The notes: generated from the letters alone by a model not told the origin. DNA of 33,354 nucleotides from Marinospirillum sp. (GCA_007116195.1 SKIX01000246.1:1-33354), one strand, 5' to 3'; positions 24,534 to 33,354 are shown, counted from the first letter of the stretch. Numbers and translations: made by a program.

Positions 24534-26252
24534 CTACTCTAAGGTCGCTATGACAAAACAACCACCCTTAGTATAGTGTAGCGCTGAAGCTAACTTTTTA
24601 ACTAAGAGGAGTCCACGTCCAGAAAGACCATCATCCGCTCGGGTAATCACTTTTTGTACATCAAAGCCCTTACCATTATGCTCAATTTCCAGAAACATGG
24701 CTGAGGGCCTACGGTCTACATCCCAGTCCAGCTTAACTCTTAACCAATTATCTGAAGTTAAAGACCTTAAGCGCTGCTCGCGCTGAACATAGTATTCTGC
24801 AAAACCCTCACCTTCATCTTTTATCGAAGACTCCAGATCTAATAAACCATGTTCAATCGCATTATTGGCCAGCTCACTAATTACTGTAAAAGCTCGCTGA
24901 CAAAAGGGCTGAGGAAAACCCATATCCTGTAAGTAGTCGTTACATAGCGCGGGAATCTCTTGGTGGGTCAACTGACGCCCCGACAGCTTAATTTCCCAGG
25001 TGAAGCTATCAATTTCTAATAAGTGAGCTAGGCTGGCTTGTGCTTGATACTGCTGATGCTGGAAGTAAATCAGCTCTGGAAAGTGAACATAAAAAAGGGA
25101 AACATCATCATCAAACCTTGGAACCCCTGAAAACTCTTTCAGCTCGGCAATCAAACTGCTAATCAAGCTGTGGCGTGAAGCACCTGCAAGCACACTGAGC
25201 AAACGATGAATACCATAGAACTCATCCAAGGCATTAACCTGCTCAGTTAAACCATCTGAGCAACCAAATAACCCGCCTGCTGCCGTTAACTGAAAACGCT
25301 CCACCTCAGCATTAAAACTTAGATTATCCAGAATACCCAAAGCCATGTTCTTGGATGGAAAACTATCAATAACCCGGCCTTCCTCATCTAAATGATAAAG
25401 AGTTGGCATGCCTCCATTCCAGATACCGACCTGGTCATGGAGCACATCTAACTCTACTAAAGAGGCGGCTACAAAACGATCCGGAGGCAACTTGAAATGC
25501 AGCTTACGGTTCATTTCTCGGACAATCATGGACAGGGCATAGCCCTTGCTAACCATGCCATGAAACACATCGACCAAGGGCAGCAAAGTCATCGTTGCTG
25601 ACAACCCGTGGCCCATAGCATCTGCATGCAAAATAAAGGTGCTGCCGGAAGGAGAGGTCTTTGCCAGTATCAGGTCACCACAAAAATCACTGCTGGCATT
25701 TAGGTAGCGGTTAAAGCCACGAATAGTGTCAGATACATGGTCTAGCAGATTGTTATAAAACACATAGGAAGCCATTTCCGCTTCACGATTACTGAGATCA
25801 AGCAAGCGTTCGACTTCGGCTTTTTGCTCTATAACACGACGAGACAAGCAGACTTTATTGAGTAAAGATCTGGCTTTAAGCGACAAACGCTGAGGATTAA
25901 TGGGTTTAATCAGGTAATCATTGATACCCAGTTCAAAACATTGGCGTAGCAGGCCTTGGTCTTCTTGAGCTGCTAAGAGGATAACGGGTATCTTAAGCGT
26001 TGGCTCTTCAGGCTGTGGCAGAAGTTTAACTAACTCTATGCCTTGGCCATCAGGCAGCTCTTGATCAATAACAAATAAGTCAAAATCTTTTTTTTCATGC
26101 AGCAGCTGAGTTGCTGCGTGCAAACCCTTAACTGCAGTAACCTCTAAGCCTTGCTCATCGAATAAATCAACCAAACTTTGCTGCAAAAGCGGGTCCGGCT
26201 CGACCAGAAGCAAAGCATAACGGGCTGTTTCTGCAGTTAAAGTAGTGGTCAT
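24534..26252 (-). CDS. Response regulator with PP2C phosphatase and HATPase kinase domains (HsbR-like)
   Basis: A 572-residue cytoplasmic partner-switching regulator, the same length and order as HsbR of Pseudomonas as I recall it. REC domain (about 12-130) with D20, phospho-acceptor D63 and K116; a linker helix; PP2C/SpoIIE domain (about 165-392) with D193, D211 (ADAMGHG), D333 and D381-D383; HATPase of the anti-sigma type (about 415-572) with N box ELANNAIEHG (E460, N464), NGKGF and GRGLLL. It can therefore both phosphorylate and dephosphorylate a STAS protein under control of receiver phosphorylation. The ATG overlaps the STAS stop by four bases (26249-26252), so the STAS protein is almost certainly its partner. 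Confidence 0.92.
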   Translation of the reverse strand: MTTTLTAETARYALLLVEPDPLLQQSLVDLFDEQGLEVTAVKGLHAATQLLHEKKDFDLFVIDQELPDGQGIELVKLLPQPEEPTLKIPVILLAAQEDQGLLRQCFELGINDYLIKPINPQRLSLKARSLLNKVCLSRRVIEQKAEVERLLDLSNREAEMASYVFYNNLLDHVSDTIRGFNRYLNASSDFCGDLILAKTSPSGSTFILHADAMGHGLSATMTLLPLVDVFHGMVSKGYALSMIVREMNRKLHFKLPPDRFVAASLVELDVLHDQVGIWNGGMPTLYHLDEEGRVIDSFPSKNMALGILDNLSFNAEVERFQLTAAGGLFGCSDGLTEQVNALDEFYGIHRLLSVLAGASRHSLISSLIAELKEFSGVPRFDDDVSLFYVHFPELIYFQHQQYQAQASLAHLLEIDSFTWEIKLSGRQLTHQEIPALCNDYLQDMGFPQPFCQRAFTVISELANNAIEHGLLDLESSIKDEGEGFAEYYVQREQRLRSLTSDNWLRVKLDWDVDRRPSAMFLEIEHNGKGFDVQKVITRADDGLSGRGLLLVKKLASALHYTKGGCFVIATLE

Positions 26253-26533
26253 TGAACGTCTACAAGCTTATTAATATTAGCAACATCCAAAATTTCTCTA
26301 GCCGTTCCTTGCACATTTCTGATTTGAACCTTCTTATTGACGGCGGCGGCTTTTTTGTGAAGATAAACAATCATCCCTAAAGCTGCGCTATCAAGGTAGC
26401 TAACCACAGAAAAATCAAGAGAAATGACTGAAACTGCTTCATCTTTTAAGGCTGCACCCGTCTCATCATTAAATTTCTTGTGGCAGCTAAAATCAAACTT
26501 TTCTGGCAAACGAGTTACATAAACACTCGACAT
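26249..26533 (-). CDS. STAS-domain anti-anti-sigma-like protein (HsbA-like)
   Basis: A 94-residue single STAS domain. The phosphorylatable serine is S49 in LDSAALG, the conserved site of SpoIIAA/HsbA-type proteins. It is encoded directly before the REC-PP2C-HATPase protein with a four-base overlap and 18 bases after the short receptor-like gene. In relatives the phosphorylation state decides which partner is bound (an anti-sigma factor, or a diguanylate cyclase as in HsbA-HsbD and SiaC-SiaD). No such output gene is in the window, so its target is unknown. Confidence 0.92.
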   Translation of the reverse strand: MSSVYVTRLPEKFDFSCHKKFNDETGAALKDEAVSVISLDFSVVSYLDSAALGMIVYLHKKAAAVNKKVQIRNVQGTAREILDVANINKLVDVQ

Positions 26534-26551
26534 GCAATTAACTCCTGAAGG

Positions 26552-27727
26552 TTAAAAAAGATCAATATCACCGCTATCCATCGAACTGCTGGATACGGGG
26601 TTAGATTTACGTTCTTCTCGAGCTTTTTTGAACTGCTCAATACTTGCTATCAATGCGGTATGAAACTGATGGGGGTCATCTGCGCCTTTTTGCAAAGCTT
26701 CAACTAAAAGTAGCAAGTGGCTTTGCTCTGCCACCGTATGCTGAATAGTTTGAGTGCTCATATCTTCAAACTGCAAAGCACGCATGGCATTAAACAGAGC
26801 ATGGCTTAAACGTTCAGATAGCCCCTCAAGTTCCTCAGTAACTTCCTGGTCGCTGGCCGACTTAGCAACCAATAGCTCGATGGCTGCCTCGACTTCCTTT
26901 TTGGCATGCAAAATAAAACTCATATCCTGAGAAGCAATTTTACTGACATCAGAAACGAGCTTTTCAATGCGACCGTTCATTTCTTTAAGGTTGTATTGAA
27001 TTCTTCGACTAAACTCGGCTGAACGCGTCGATAAAGAACGAACTTCATCGGCAACCACAGCAAAGCCGCGACCATGCTCACCGGCCCTGGCTGCTTCTAT
27101 CGCTGCATTCAAAGCCAATAAGTTGGTTTGCTCTGAAATGGTATCGATATCGCCCAAAGCTTTCATTAGCTCAGGCATCCCCTGAGACAGCTCAGAGACC
27201 CGCTCTAACATCTCCATCAGGTCAGCACTGGTTTGTACTGAGCTCTCAACAAAGTTATTCAGTGTTTTAAGCGTATCTTGTGCAAAATTTTTCATTTGCT
27301 TTTGAGGACTAGAGTCATCCACTTGGCTGCCATATAAGAGGGCCTGAACCAAGCTCTGTTGATGATCTAGGTCTCCTTTAAAATCATTAAAGGCTTCTCG
27401 AAGGGTATTGAGAGCATCACTTTGCATCTTTTGCAGCGAATCCATATCTTCTTTTGACTCAGCAACCACCGATGCAATGGTTTCACCTATTTGATGGTAG
27501 TCACGCTGCAAATCCACTTCAGAAATACCTTCAATAAAGGCATCTGTATTAGGATCAGGCAGTTTTTTAATGCGCTGCTTAGCTCTCTCACGCAAAGGTA
27601 AATAACCTAGCAAAAAACCACCAGGTACAAAAACCAAACCGACTAACCAACCCGGCAACCACCACCCTAAGAGGCTTGCAACCAGGGTTAGGCAGACCAG
27701 CAACACCCATACGAGCTGCTTGTTCAT
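26552..27727 (-). CDS. Short membrane-anchored receptor-like protein with CheZ-like motif
   Basis: A 391-residue protein. Two close hydrophobic helices (about 5-22 and 26-43) anchor it, with no periplasmic sensor and no HAMP domain. The chemoreceptor signalling tip is clear at 193-233 ([20 protein letters not shown], then [14 protein letters not shown]), but the flanking coiled coils are short. After the returning helix comes QFEDMSTQ (319-326): D322 and Q326 match the D-xxx-Q spacing of the CheZ phosphatase site. The C-terminus is SGDIDLF. It may couple a receptor array to CheY dephosphorylation or scaffold other proteins; this is inference. AAGGAA precedes the ATG, 22 bases after cheB. Confidence 0.85.
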   Translation of the reverse strand: MNKQLVWVLLVCLTLVASLLGWWLPGWLVGLVFVPGGFLLGYLPLRERAKQRIKKLPDPNTDAFIEGISEVDLQRDYHQIGETIASVVAESKEDMDSLQKMQSDALNTLREAFNDFKGDLDHQQSLVQALLYGSQVDDSSPQKQMKNFAQDTLKTLNNFVESSVQTSADLMEMLERVSELSQGMPELMKALGDIDTISEQTNLLALNAAIEAARAGEHGRGFAVVADEVRSLSTRSAEFSRRIQYNLKEMNGRIEKLVSDVSKIASQDMSFILHAKKEVEAAIELLVAKSASDQEVTEELEGLSERLSHALFNAMRALQFEDMSTQTIQHTVAEQSHLLLLVEALQKGADDPHQFHTALIASIEQFKKAREERKSNPVSSSSMDSGDIDLF

Positions 27728-27749
27728 TACTTTTCCTTAAAAAACACTT

Positions 27750-28835
27750 TTAAACACGATTAATCCTCTGCCCTAAGCGCTCAATCACGCGACCAGGTAG
27801 ATCGACTAAAGGTAACACTTCAACTGCAGCACCTAAAGCGATCGCTTCTTTAGGCATACCAAAGACAACACAAGAAGCTTCGTCCTGAGCCAAGGTAAAG
27901 GCCCCTGCTTGACGCATTTCCAGCAGACCGGCAGCACCATCACGCCCCATACCCGTCAAAATAACACCCACTGCATTAGCACCGGCTACCTGAGCTGCTG
28001 AATGAAACAGCACATCAACCGAGGGGCGATGACGATTAACCAAAGGGGTATCCAAAAGTCGCGTCATATAGTTAGCACCACTGCGAGCAATTTCTAAGTG
28101 TAAATTACCTGGCGCAATATAAACATGACCTGGGAGTACCCTTTCATTATGACTCGCTTCTTTTACTTTTAGCTGACACTCACGATCCAGGCGCTCAGCA
28201 AAGGTGCGAGTAAAATTCTCAGGCATATGCTGAGTAATTAAAATCGCTGGCATATCGGCGGGCAAGTCAATTAGAAAGTCTTTGATGGCTTCAGTTCCAC
28301 CGGTTGAAGCACCAACAAACACAACCTTCTCTGTTGATGAATAGCGCCCAGCCTGGCTTGATAAAGCAACCCCTTGCGCACGACGAGCTGCAGCTACCTT
28401 CTTACGATCTTGCGTTTTTGCTCTGATTTTAGCTGAAGCACAGGTACGTAACTTCTCAGCGATTAAGTCTGAGTAGGAGGTCATGCCAGCAACGATATCG
28501 ACTTTGGGCTTGGAAATATAATCAATTGCACCGAGTTCCAAAGCTTTCAAGGTAACTTCAGAACCCTTGTCCGTTAGTGAAGACACCATTAACACGGGCA
28601 TGGGTCGCAGGCGCATCAACCTTTCTAAAAAGTCCAAGCCATCCATGCGTGGCATTTCAACATCAAGTGTTAAGACATCTGGGTTATGCTTTTTAATCAA
28701 CTCTCGCGCAACAAGAGGATCAGGCGCAGTTGCAACCACCTGCATATCCGAGTGGGCATTAATAAGCTCGCTGAGCAGGCGGCGAATGAGTGCTGAGTCA
28801 TCAACCACTAAAACGGAAATTTTCGAAGAATTCAT
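27750..28835 (-). CDS. cheB: CheB protein-glutamate methylesterase
   Basis: Removes methyl groups from chemoreceptors when phosphorylated by CheA. The 361 residues hold a receiver domain with D12, D13 and phospho-acceptor D58 (LTLDVEMP), a linker rich in Lys, Arg and Ala, and the esterase domain with S177 (GASTGG), H203 (TQHMP) and D299 (GMGRDG). Its ATG shares one base with the stop of cheD copy 2 (28835), which implies coupled translation. It is followed after 14 non-coding bases and the TTA/TAA by the receptor-like gene on the same strand. Confidence 0.97.
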   Translation of the reverse strand: MNSSKISVLVVDDSALIRRLLSELINAHSDMQVVATAPDPLVARELIKKHNPDVLTLDVEMPRMDGLDFLERLMRLRPMPVLMVSSLTDKGSEVTLKALELGAIDYISKPKVDIVAGMTSYSDLIAEKLRTCASAKIRAKTQDRKKVAAARRAQGVALSSQAGRYSSTEKVVFVGASTGGTEAIKDFLIDLPADMPAILITQHMPENFTRTFAERLDRECQLKVKEASHNERVLPGHVYIAPGNLHLEIARSGANYMTRLLDTPLVNRHRPSVDVLFHSAAQVAGANAVGVILTGMGRDGAAGLLEMRQAGAFTLAQDEASCVVFGMPKEAIALGAAVEVLPLVDLPGRVIERLGQRINRV

Positions 28836-29455
28836 TAGCCAAAAAGCTCTACATTGCCAGCCACTTCAATCGACATAAGGCGCTGCACATATTGCGCCTC
28901 TCGATCAAAAATAGTTGTGTTATTTAAGCGTTTCAATTTTTTGACCAAAACTCGTCCTGACGCTGGAAAAAAATAAACTTTTTGCGGCCAAGGGCCGAGC
29001 AAACTCTGGCTAGCCACCGGAATATTTTCAGCTTCCAAATAGCTCAACAGAAACTCAGCATTACGCTCACCGATCACCTGACTACCTGCTGCAGCCAAAA
29101 CATCGCCACCACCAAAAACCTTGGCTTCCAACTGATCTTTGCGTGCACCCAGCTTATACAAATGATTCAGCAAAACTTCTAAAGCATGACTACCGTAACG
29201 CACCGAAGGGTCAACTAGCGTTTGCTCTTGGCTATCCAGGGGTAGCATAAAATGGTTAATTCCGCCTAACCCTGCAACTCGGTCATAAATACAAGCAGAA
29301 ACGCAACTACCCAATACTGTCACAATTAACTTGTCTTGGCGAGTCACATAGTATTCACCTGGCAAAACCTTGACTGCTTCCATTTCAAAGTAGCTATCAA
29401 AGTAAGTAATCGGTGCCCAGGCTTCAGGCTCTGAGTCGAGATACTCCTGCTCCAC
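28835..29455 (-). CDS. cheD: CheD chemoreceptor glutamine deamidase, copy 2
   Basis: A 206-residue CheD with C51 (VTVLGSCV) and H68 (GGINHF), plus EAKVFGGG and a FFPASGRV segment as in copy 1. Both copies look catalytically intact, and they are clearly diverged from each other. It lies between cheR and cheB, the usual place. Translation starts at GTG; AAGAGG eight bases upstream lies within the end of cheR. The C-terminus is GNVELFG. Two deamidases in one cluster suggests different receptor targets or different binding partners. Confidence 0.95.
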   Translation of the reverse strand: MEQEYLDSEPEAWAPITYFDSYFEMEAVKVLPGEYYVTRQDKLIVTVLGSCVSACIYDRVAGLGGINHFMLPLDSQEQTLVDPSVRYGSHALEVLLNHLYKLGARKDQLEAKVFGGGDVLAAAGSQVIGERNAEFLLSYLEAENIPVASQSLLGPWPQKVYFFPASGRVLVKKLKRLNNTTIFDREAQYVQRLMSIEVAGNVELFG

Positions 29456-29461
29456 TGCCAG

Positions 29462-30295
29462 CTACCTCTTGTTAACTGGCATAAACACCGTTTTGCCTTT
29501 TAAGCGAAAGAGATCGCTAGCATGTTGGAAGCTCTCTGAGTGACCAGCATAAAGCAAACCCTCTGGCTTGAGCAGAGGATGAAAGCGTGACAGAACTTTA
29601 TATTGAGTAGGTTTATCAAAATAAATCATGACATTACGACAAAAAATCGCATCAAAAGGCCCTTTCAAAGGCCAGTTGGGTGCCAGTAAATTCAAGGAGT
29701 TAAAGTGAACCAGGTCGCTTAACTGAGAGCGCACCTTGACCATGCCAGCATGCTTGCCCTTACCACGTACAAAAAAGCTTTTGACGCGGTCATCACGCAT
29801 TTTGGCAACTCGGTCTGAAGCATAAACACCACGTTTCGCCTGCTGCAAAACGTTGGTATCGACATCAGTCGCCAGAATTCTGACCGGTGGAGTCCAGCTG
29901 CCAAAGGCTTCTATTGCCGTCATCGCCAGAGAGTAGGCTTCTTCACCCGTTGAGCAGGCACTTGACCAAATCTTTAAAGGACCACGGCTTTTATCGGCTG
30001 CCTGCAGCAGTTGTTCTGCTAAGAGATCAAAGTGGTGCTCTTCACGAAAAAAGGCAGTCAGGTTAGTGGTCAGCGCATTGATAAAATCCTGCGCTTCGTC
30101 ATCGTTCTCTTCAAGCTGATGCAGGTACTGCTCAAAGGTTGTTAAACCCAAGGTGCGTAAACGTCGCGCGATACGGCTGTAGACCATATCGCGCTTTTTA
30201 GGACTCAGGAAAATACCCGCTCGCTCGTGAGCAAGATCACGAATTCGCTCAAAGTCCTTATTTGTAAAATCAAATTCGCGCTCTTTGTCGCTCAC
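29462..30295 (-). CDS. cheR: CheR chemoreceptor methyltransferase
   Basis: Methylates glutamates in chemoreceptors using S-adenosylmethionine. The 277 residues have the N-terminal helical domain (about 10-75) and the SAM domain with IWSSACSTGEEAYSL (109-123) and FCRNVMIYF near 215-223. It starts at GTG with AGAGG six bases upstream and lies 18 bases after a receptor gene whose product ends in a WEEF tail, the type of tail that tethers CheR. No TPR or other extra C-terminal domain is present. Confidence 0.97.
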   Translation of the reverse strand: MSDKEREFDFTNKDFERIRDLAHERAGIFLSPKKRDMVYSRIARRLRTLGLTTFEQYLHQLEENDDEAQDFINALTTNLTAFFREEHHFDLLAEQLLQAADKSRGPLKIWSSACSTGEEAYSLAMTAIEAFGSWTPPVRILATDVDTNVLQQAKRGVYASDRVAKMRDDRVKSFFVRGKGKHAGMVKVRSQLSDLVHFNSLNLLAPNWPLKGPFDAIFCRNVMIYFDKPTQYKVLSRFHPLLKPEGLLYAGHSESFQHASDLFRLKGKTVFMPVNKR

Positions 30296-30313
30296 AACAA
30301 CCTCTCAAAGAAT

Positions 30314-32071
30314 TCAGAACTCTTCCCATTCATCATCAGCCTGACGCTTGGGTGGAGGAAGAGGTGCCTTACGTTTAGACGATGGCGTTGGCTTTGACTG
30401 AGACTGCCTAGGCGCTTTTTTAGTAGCCGCCTGAGCAGCCGCCAACTTAGGCTGGGTTTGAGTATCCTTGGTTTCTGGGTCAACGACAAAGACACTAACA
30501 GCAACCTCCAGGGTACCCGACTGCTCCTCAAGAGATTCGGCAGCGGCGGCGGCTTCTTCGACCAAAGCCGCATTCTGCTGAGTGACATCATCCATTTGCA
30601 TAATAGCCTGATTAACCTGCTCAATGCCTTGGCTTTGCTCATCCGACGCCGCAGAAATTTCTGACATAATGTCAGATACTCGCTGAATAGCCTTTACAAT
30701 TTCACTCATGCTTTCACCAGACGCCTGGACAACAGCACTGGTTGCTTCAACTATTTCACCATCTTTTTTAATTAACTCTTGAATTTCTTTCGCTGCAGCG
30801 GCTGAACGCTGGGCCAACGAACGCACCTCTCCGGCAACCACAGCAAAACCTCGACCCTGCTCACCAGCTCGCGCCGCCTCAACTGCAGCGTTAAGAGCAA
30901 GTATATTAGTTTGAAAGGCAATACCGTCAATCACCGAAATGATTTCGCTCATCTTCGCAGCACTTGCGTCCAGCTCATGCATTTTAGTAACTGCTTCAGC
31001 AACTTTAGAGCCGCCTTGTTTGGCAACCTCACTAGCACTGGCACTCAGCTGATTCGCCTGGTGAGCATTGTCAGCATTTTGTTTAACGGTTGATGTTAGC
31101 TCTTCCATACTAGAAGCGGTTTCTTCCAGGCTGGAAGCCTGCTCTTCAGTGCGCTGAGATAAATCTGTATTACCAGCTGCAATTTCTTGAGCTGCTGTGT
31201 TAATGGAAGCAACTGAAACCTTGATATCGCCAATTAGTTTCTGGAAACGCGACTGCATGGCATCCAAAGCACGCATTGCCTGTCCAATTTCATCCTGGCG
31301 CGCAGTATCGATCACCTGATTCAGCTCACCTTGACCCAAATGATCAAAGTGATCGATCAATTTGCGTAGAGGCTTAACAATGCTGAGCATCAGCAAGAAC
31401 AACAAGCCAGCTGAAAGAGTAACCAACACGAGTGTCAAGGTAATCAAGCGCGCAAGGGCCGACTGAGCCTCTTCAACAGCATTACTGGCATCGGCTGCAG
31501 AGCGCTGAGCATTACCTTCGACCAACTCAACGAAGGTAGAACCCATAGCATCCGAAATAGGCACCATGCGCTCCACTGTTCTGCGATAAGTATTCATTAG
31601 CTGCCGATAATTTTCAGGATCGCGCTCAGCAATCAACTGCTCAATTAAACGATCCAGCTCCACATAGATATCACGCCAAGCAGCGTACTCTCTTTCTAAC
31701 TGACTAAACAACGCTTGGCCCGACTGTGAAAGACGTGGCAAGGCTGAAAAAATCTCCCAGTTTTTATCAATTGTCTCCCAAGAGGCACTGCGTTCTCTTG
31801 CTAGCGCACGCAAGCCACTTTTATCACTGTGGCCTTGTGTTTGCGTCATAACATCAATCGTCTGGGCGCGGATAGCCATACGCTCAGTATTCATTTGGCC
31901 CAGGGCGACTGTGCTAGGAACACGGTTATCTCGCATCAGCTGAGCATAATTAGACCAGCCTGTATAACCAGAAAAAGCTTCCCAAACAGCAACCAGCAGC
32001 GCGGCCAGCAATATAAGACTGATACTACCAATACGAAGACTAATACTCAGATTGTTGAACCAGCGCAGCAT
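30314..32071 (-). CDS. Methyl-accepting chemotaxis protein with CheR-tethering tail
   Basis: A 585-residue receptor: TM1 at about 13-31, a periplasmic all-helical (4HB-type) sensor at about 32-205, TM2 at about 209-232, HAMP to about 285, and an MCP signalling domain at about 300-525 with the tip sequence [18 protein letters not shown]. The cytoplasmic part looks like the 36-heptad class of E. coli Tsr. A Pro/Lys-rich linker leads to the C-terminal DDEWEEF. WEEF-type pentapeptides bind CheR (as in NWETF of Tar/Tsr and GWEEF of Aer2/McpB). The ligand cannot be told from sequence. AGGAG lies before the ATG. Confidence 0.95.
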   Translation of the reverse strand: MLRWFNNLSISLRIGSISLILLAALLVAVWEAFSGYTGWSNYAQLMRDNRVPSTVALGQMNTERMAIRAQTIDVMTQTQGHSDKSGLRALARERSASWETIDKNWEIFSALPRLSQSGQALFSQLEREYAAWRDIYVELDRLIEQLIAERDPENYRQLMNTYRRTVERMVPISDAMGSTFVELVEGNAQRSAADASNAVEEAQSALARLITLTLVLVTLSAGLLFLLMLSIVKPLRKLIDHFDHLGQGELNQVIDTARQDEIGQAMRALDAMQSRFQKLIGDIKVSVASINTAAQEIAAGNTDLSQRTEEQASSLEETASSMEELTSTVKQNADNAHQANQLSASASEVAKQGGSKVAEAVTKMHELDASAAKMSEIISVIDGIAFQTNILALNAAVEAARAGEQGRGFAVVAGEVRSLAQRSAAAAKEIQELIKKDGEIVEATSAVVQASGESMSEIVKAIQRVSDIMSEISAASDEQSQGIEQVNQAIMQMDDVTQQNAALVEEAAAAAESLEEQSGTLEVAVSVFVVDPETKDTQTQPKLAAAQAATKKAPRQSQSKPTPSSKRKAPLPPPKRQADDEWEEF

Positions 32072-32105
32072 AATCAGCTCCTCTTAATCAAACGGGAATC
32101 AGCGA

Positions 32106-33354
32106 TCAAAACTCCTCCCACTCGTCGTCTACCTGACGCTTAGGTGGTGGCAAAGGGGCTTTACGTTTAGCGGTAGTCGAATGCTTGGCATTAGGCTTAT
32201 TAGCAGCCGTCGCTGACTTTTTAACCGGCGACGGCTTAGGCTTGTTGATCTGGGTTTGGGATGTTGCTGATCGCTTTTTCTGATCTGAATTAGCAGCTAA
32301 GGCTTCTTCTATTCGGAAAATAGCCACTGATTCAGACAAGGATTGCGACTGATCTTGTAAGGACTCAGCTGCTGCTGCAGCTTCTTCAACCAAGGCAGCA
32401 TTTTGCTGAGTGACATCGTCCATCTGCATCACAGCCTGATTAACCTGTTCAATACCCTGACTCTGTTCGTCTGAGGCCGCTGAAATTTCAGCCATAATGT
32501 CGGCAACACGCTTAACAGAGTTGACGATTTCTTTCATGCTCTCGCCTGAAGCTTGCACAACCGCACTCGTGGCTTCAACGATCTCACCATCTTTTTTGAT
32601 CAGCTCTTGAATTTCTTTGGCAGCCGCTGCAGAACGCTGAGCCAGCGATCTCACTTCGCCAGCCACCACGGCAAAACCTCGACCCTGCTCGCCCGCTCGT
32701 GCTGCTTCCACTGCAGCATTCAGGGCCAGAATATTAGTCTGGAAAGCAATACCATCAATGACCGAAATAATATCGCTCATTTTCGCTGCGCTTTCATCAA
32801 GCTCGTGCATTTTATCAACAGCTTCGGCAACGTTAGCACCACCTTTCTCAGCCACTTCACTGGCACTAGCACTAAGCTGGTTGGCCTGACGAGCATTATC
32901 GGCGTTCTGTTTAACCGTCGAAGTTAACTCCTCCATACTGGATGCTGTTTCTTCCAGACTAGAGGCCTGCTCCTCGGTACGCTGAGACAAGTCGGTGTTA
33001 CCAGCTGCTATCTCAGAAGAGGCCGTATTAATAGCATCTACAGACGCTTTGATATCTTGGACAAGACTGCGAAGAGTCGACTGCATCTCTTCAAGGGCTT
33101 GGAGCACCTTGCCGATTTCATCGTCATTATCAATCTGAATTTTATTATTCAAATTACCCGCTGAAATCTCATGGAAGTAGCCCACCGCTCGGTTCAAGGG
33201 GTTAACGATAGCGCGAATCAGCAGCCAGCCCACCAAGCTAGCCAAGAGTACACCAAAAGTAATGGCCCCTATGGCAATATTGCGCGAGCGGTTGTAATCC
33301 GCATAGGCCTGTTGAACTTCTTGGGAACCGACTTCTTGCTGTAGATCCATTAAA
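32106..33354 (-). CDS. Methyl-accepting chemotaxis protein (5' end cut by window edge)
   Basis: The C-terminal 415 codons of a second receptor; the frame stays open to the window edge, so the sensor domain and true start lie outside. What is seen is the end of the periplasmic helix bundle, TM2 (about 25-47 counting from the methionine at 33350), HAMP, and an MCP signalling domain almost identical in protein sequence to that of the neighbouring receptor. It ends in VDDEWEEF after the same kind of Pro/Lys-rich linker. The two genes are 34 bases apart and probably co-transcribed. Confidence 0.93.
   Translation of the reverse strand, partial: LMDLQQEVGSQEVQQAYADYNRSRNIAIGAITFGVLLASLVGWLLIRAIVNPLNRAVGYFHEISAGNLNNKIQIDNDDEIGKVLQALEEMQSTLRSLVQDIKASVDAINTASSEIAAGNTDLSQRTEEQASSLEETASSMEELTSTVKQNADNARQANQLSASASEVAEKGGANVAEAVDKMHELDESAAKMSDIISVIDGIAFQTNILALNAAVEAARAGEQGRGFAVVAGEVRSLAQRSAAAAKEIQELIKKDGEIVEATSAVVQASGESMKEIVNSVKRVADIMAEISAASDEQSQGIEQVNQAVMQMDDVTQQNAALVEEAAAAAESLQDQSQSLSESVAIFRIEEALAANSDQKKRSATSQTQINKPKPSPVKKSATAANKPNAKHSTTAKRKAPLPPPKRQVDDEWEEF

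Noticed and set aside
24522..24561. TTG start at 24561 for cheD copy 1
   Set aside because: It lies inside the upstream gene and adds 13 residues unlike CheD; the ATG at 24522 has GGGAG in place.
30292..30642. 116-codon frame rich in Leu, Arg and Ser at the 3' end of a receptor gene
   Set aside because: It is a frame-shifted reading of the receptor's linker and tail; the receptor frame with the WEEF ending explains this DNA.
1..33354. CRISPR arrays, insertion sequences, phage genes, tRNA or rRNA genes
   Set aside because: No regularly spaced repeats, transposase or integrase frames, or recognisable stable RNA sequences were seen on either strand.

Overview
The window looks like chromosomal DNA of a flagellated, aerobic marine-type gammaproteobacterium, probably near Oceanospirillales/Pseudomonadales. 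The reasons are the argG-motY-rnt-grxD-argD-argF gene order (from memory close to the Pseudomonas arrangement), Entner-Doudoroff chemistry, copper/cytochrome oxidase assembly genes and a large chemosensory cluster. Coding density is high. I see no tRNA, rRNA, CRISPR array, insertion sequence or phage gene. GTG and TTG starts are common and most are supported by ribosome binding sites.

Region 1 (1-6408). A plus-strand operon joined by start/stop overlaps holds a DEDDh exonuclease (cut by the left edge), a two-helix membrane protein, a histidine kinase fused to a sodium:solute symporter (SSS-STAC-HisKA-HATPase, CbrA/CrbS-like) and a DUF2946-like protein. SCO1 and PCuAC copper chaperones follow. 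A minus-strand DUF294-type nucleotidyltransferase-like gene converges on them.

Region 2 (6493-12836). This is housekeeping: argG, motY (stator-ring protein of the flagellar motor), rnt (RNase T), grxD, the argD-argF operon and slyD, separated by clear hairpin terminators.

Region 3 (12989-22111). A lipoprotein with LysM and a degenerate LytM domain comes first. Next is a minus-strand operon of YbfF-like hydrolase, KDPG aldolase, an eIF2B-like protein lacking the isomerase cysteine, and an RpiR/SIS regulator. Then come a YhhQ-type transporter, a PrpE-like acyl-CoA synthetase with a readable promoter, an ArsR-type regulator with the cysteine spacing of persulfide sensors, SohB and an SCP2-domain protein.

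Region 4 (22200-33354). A chemosensory and partner-switching cluster occupies the right third. On the minus strand, in transcription order, are a chemoreceptor cut by the right edge, a second receptor, CheR, CheD, CheB, a short membrane-anchored receptor-like protein, a STAS anti-anti-sigma protein, a REC-PP2C-HATPase (HsbR-like) and a second CheD. Facing them on the plus strand is a membrane HAMP-PP2C protein whose C-terminal kinase-like domain has lost its ATP-binding residues. cheA, cheW and cheY are not in the window and probably lie beyond the right edge.

The most interesting points are in region 4. Both CheD proteins and the short receptor-like protein end in the same kind of tail, G-x-[VI]-[DE]-L-F. 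The short receptor-like protein also has a CheZ-like DxxxQ motif. The two PP2C proteins look like an intact and a kinase-dead version of one architecture around one STAS protein. The sugar-phosphate operon in region 3 is the second candidate for something undescribed.
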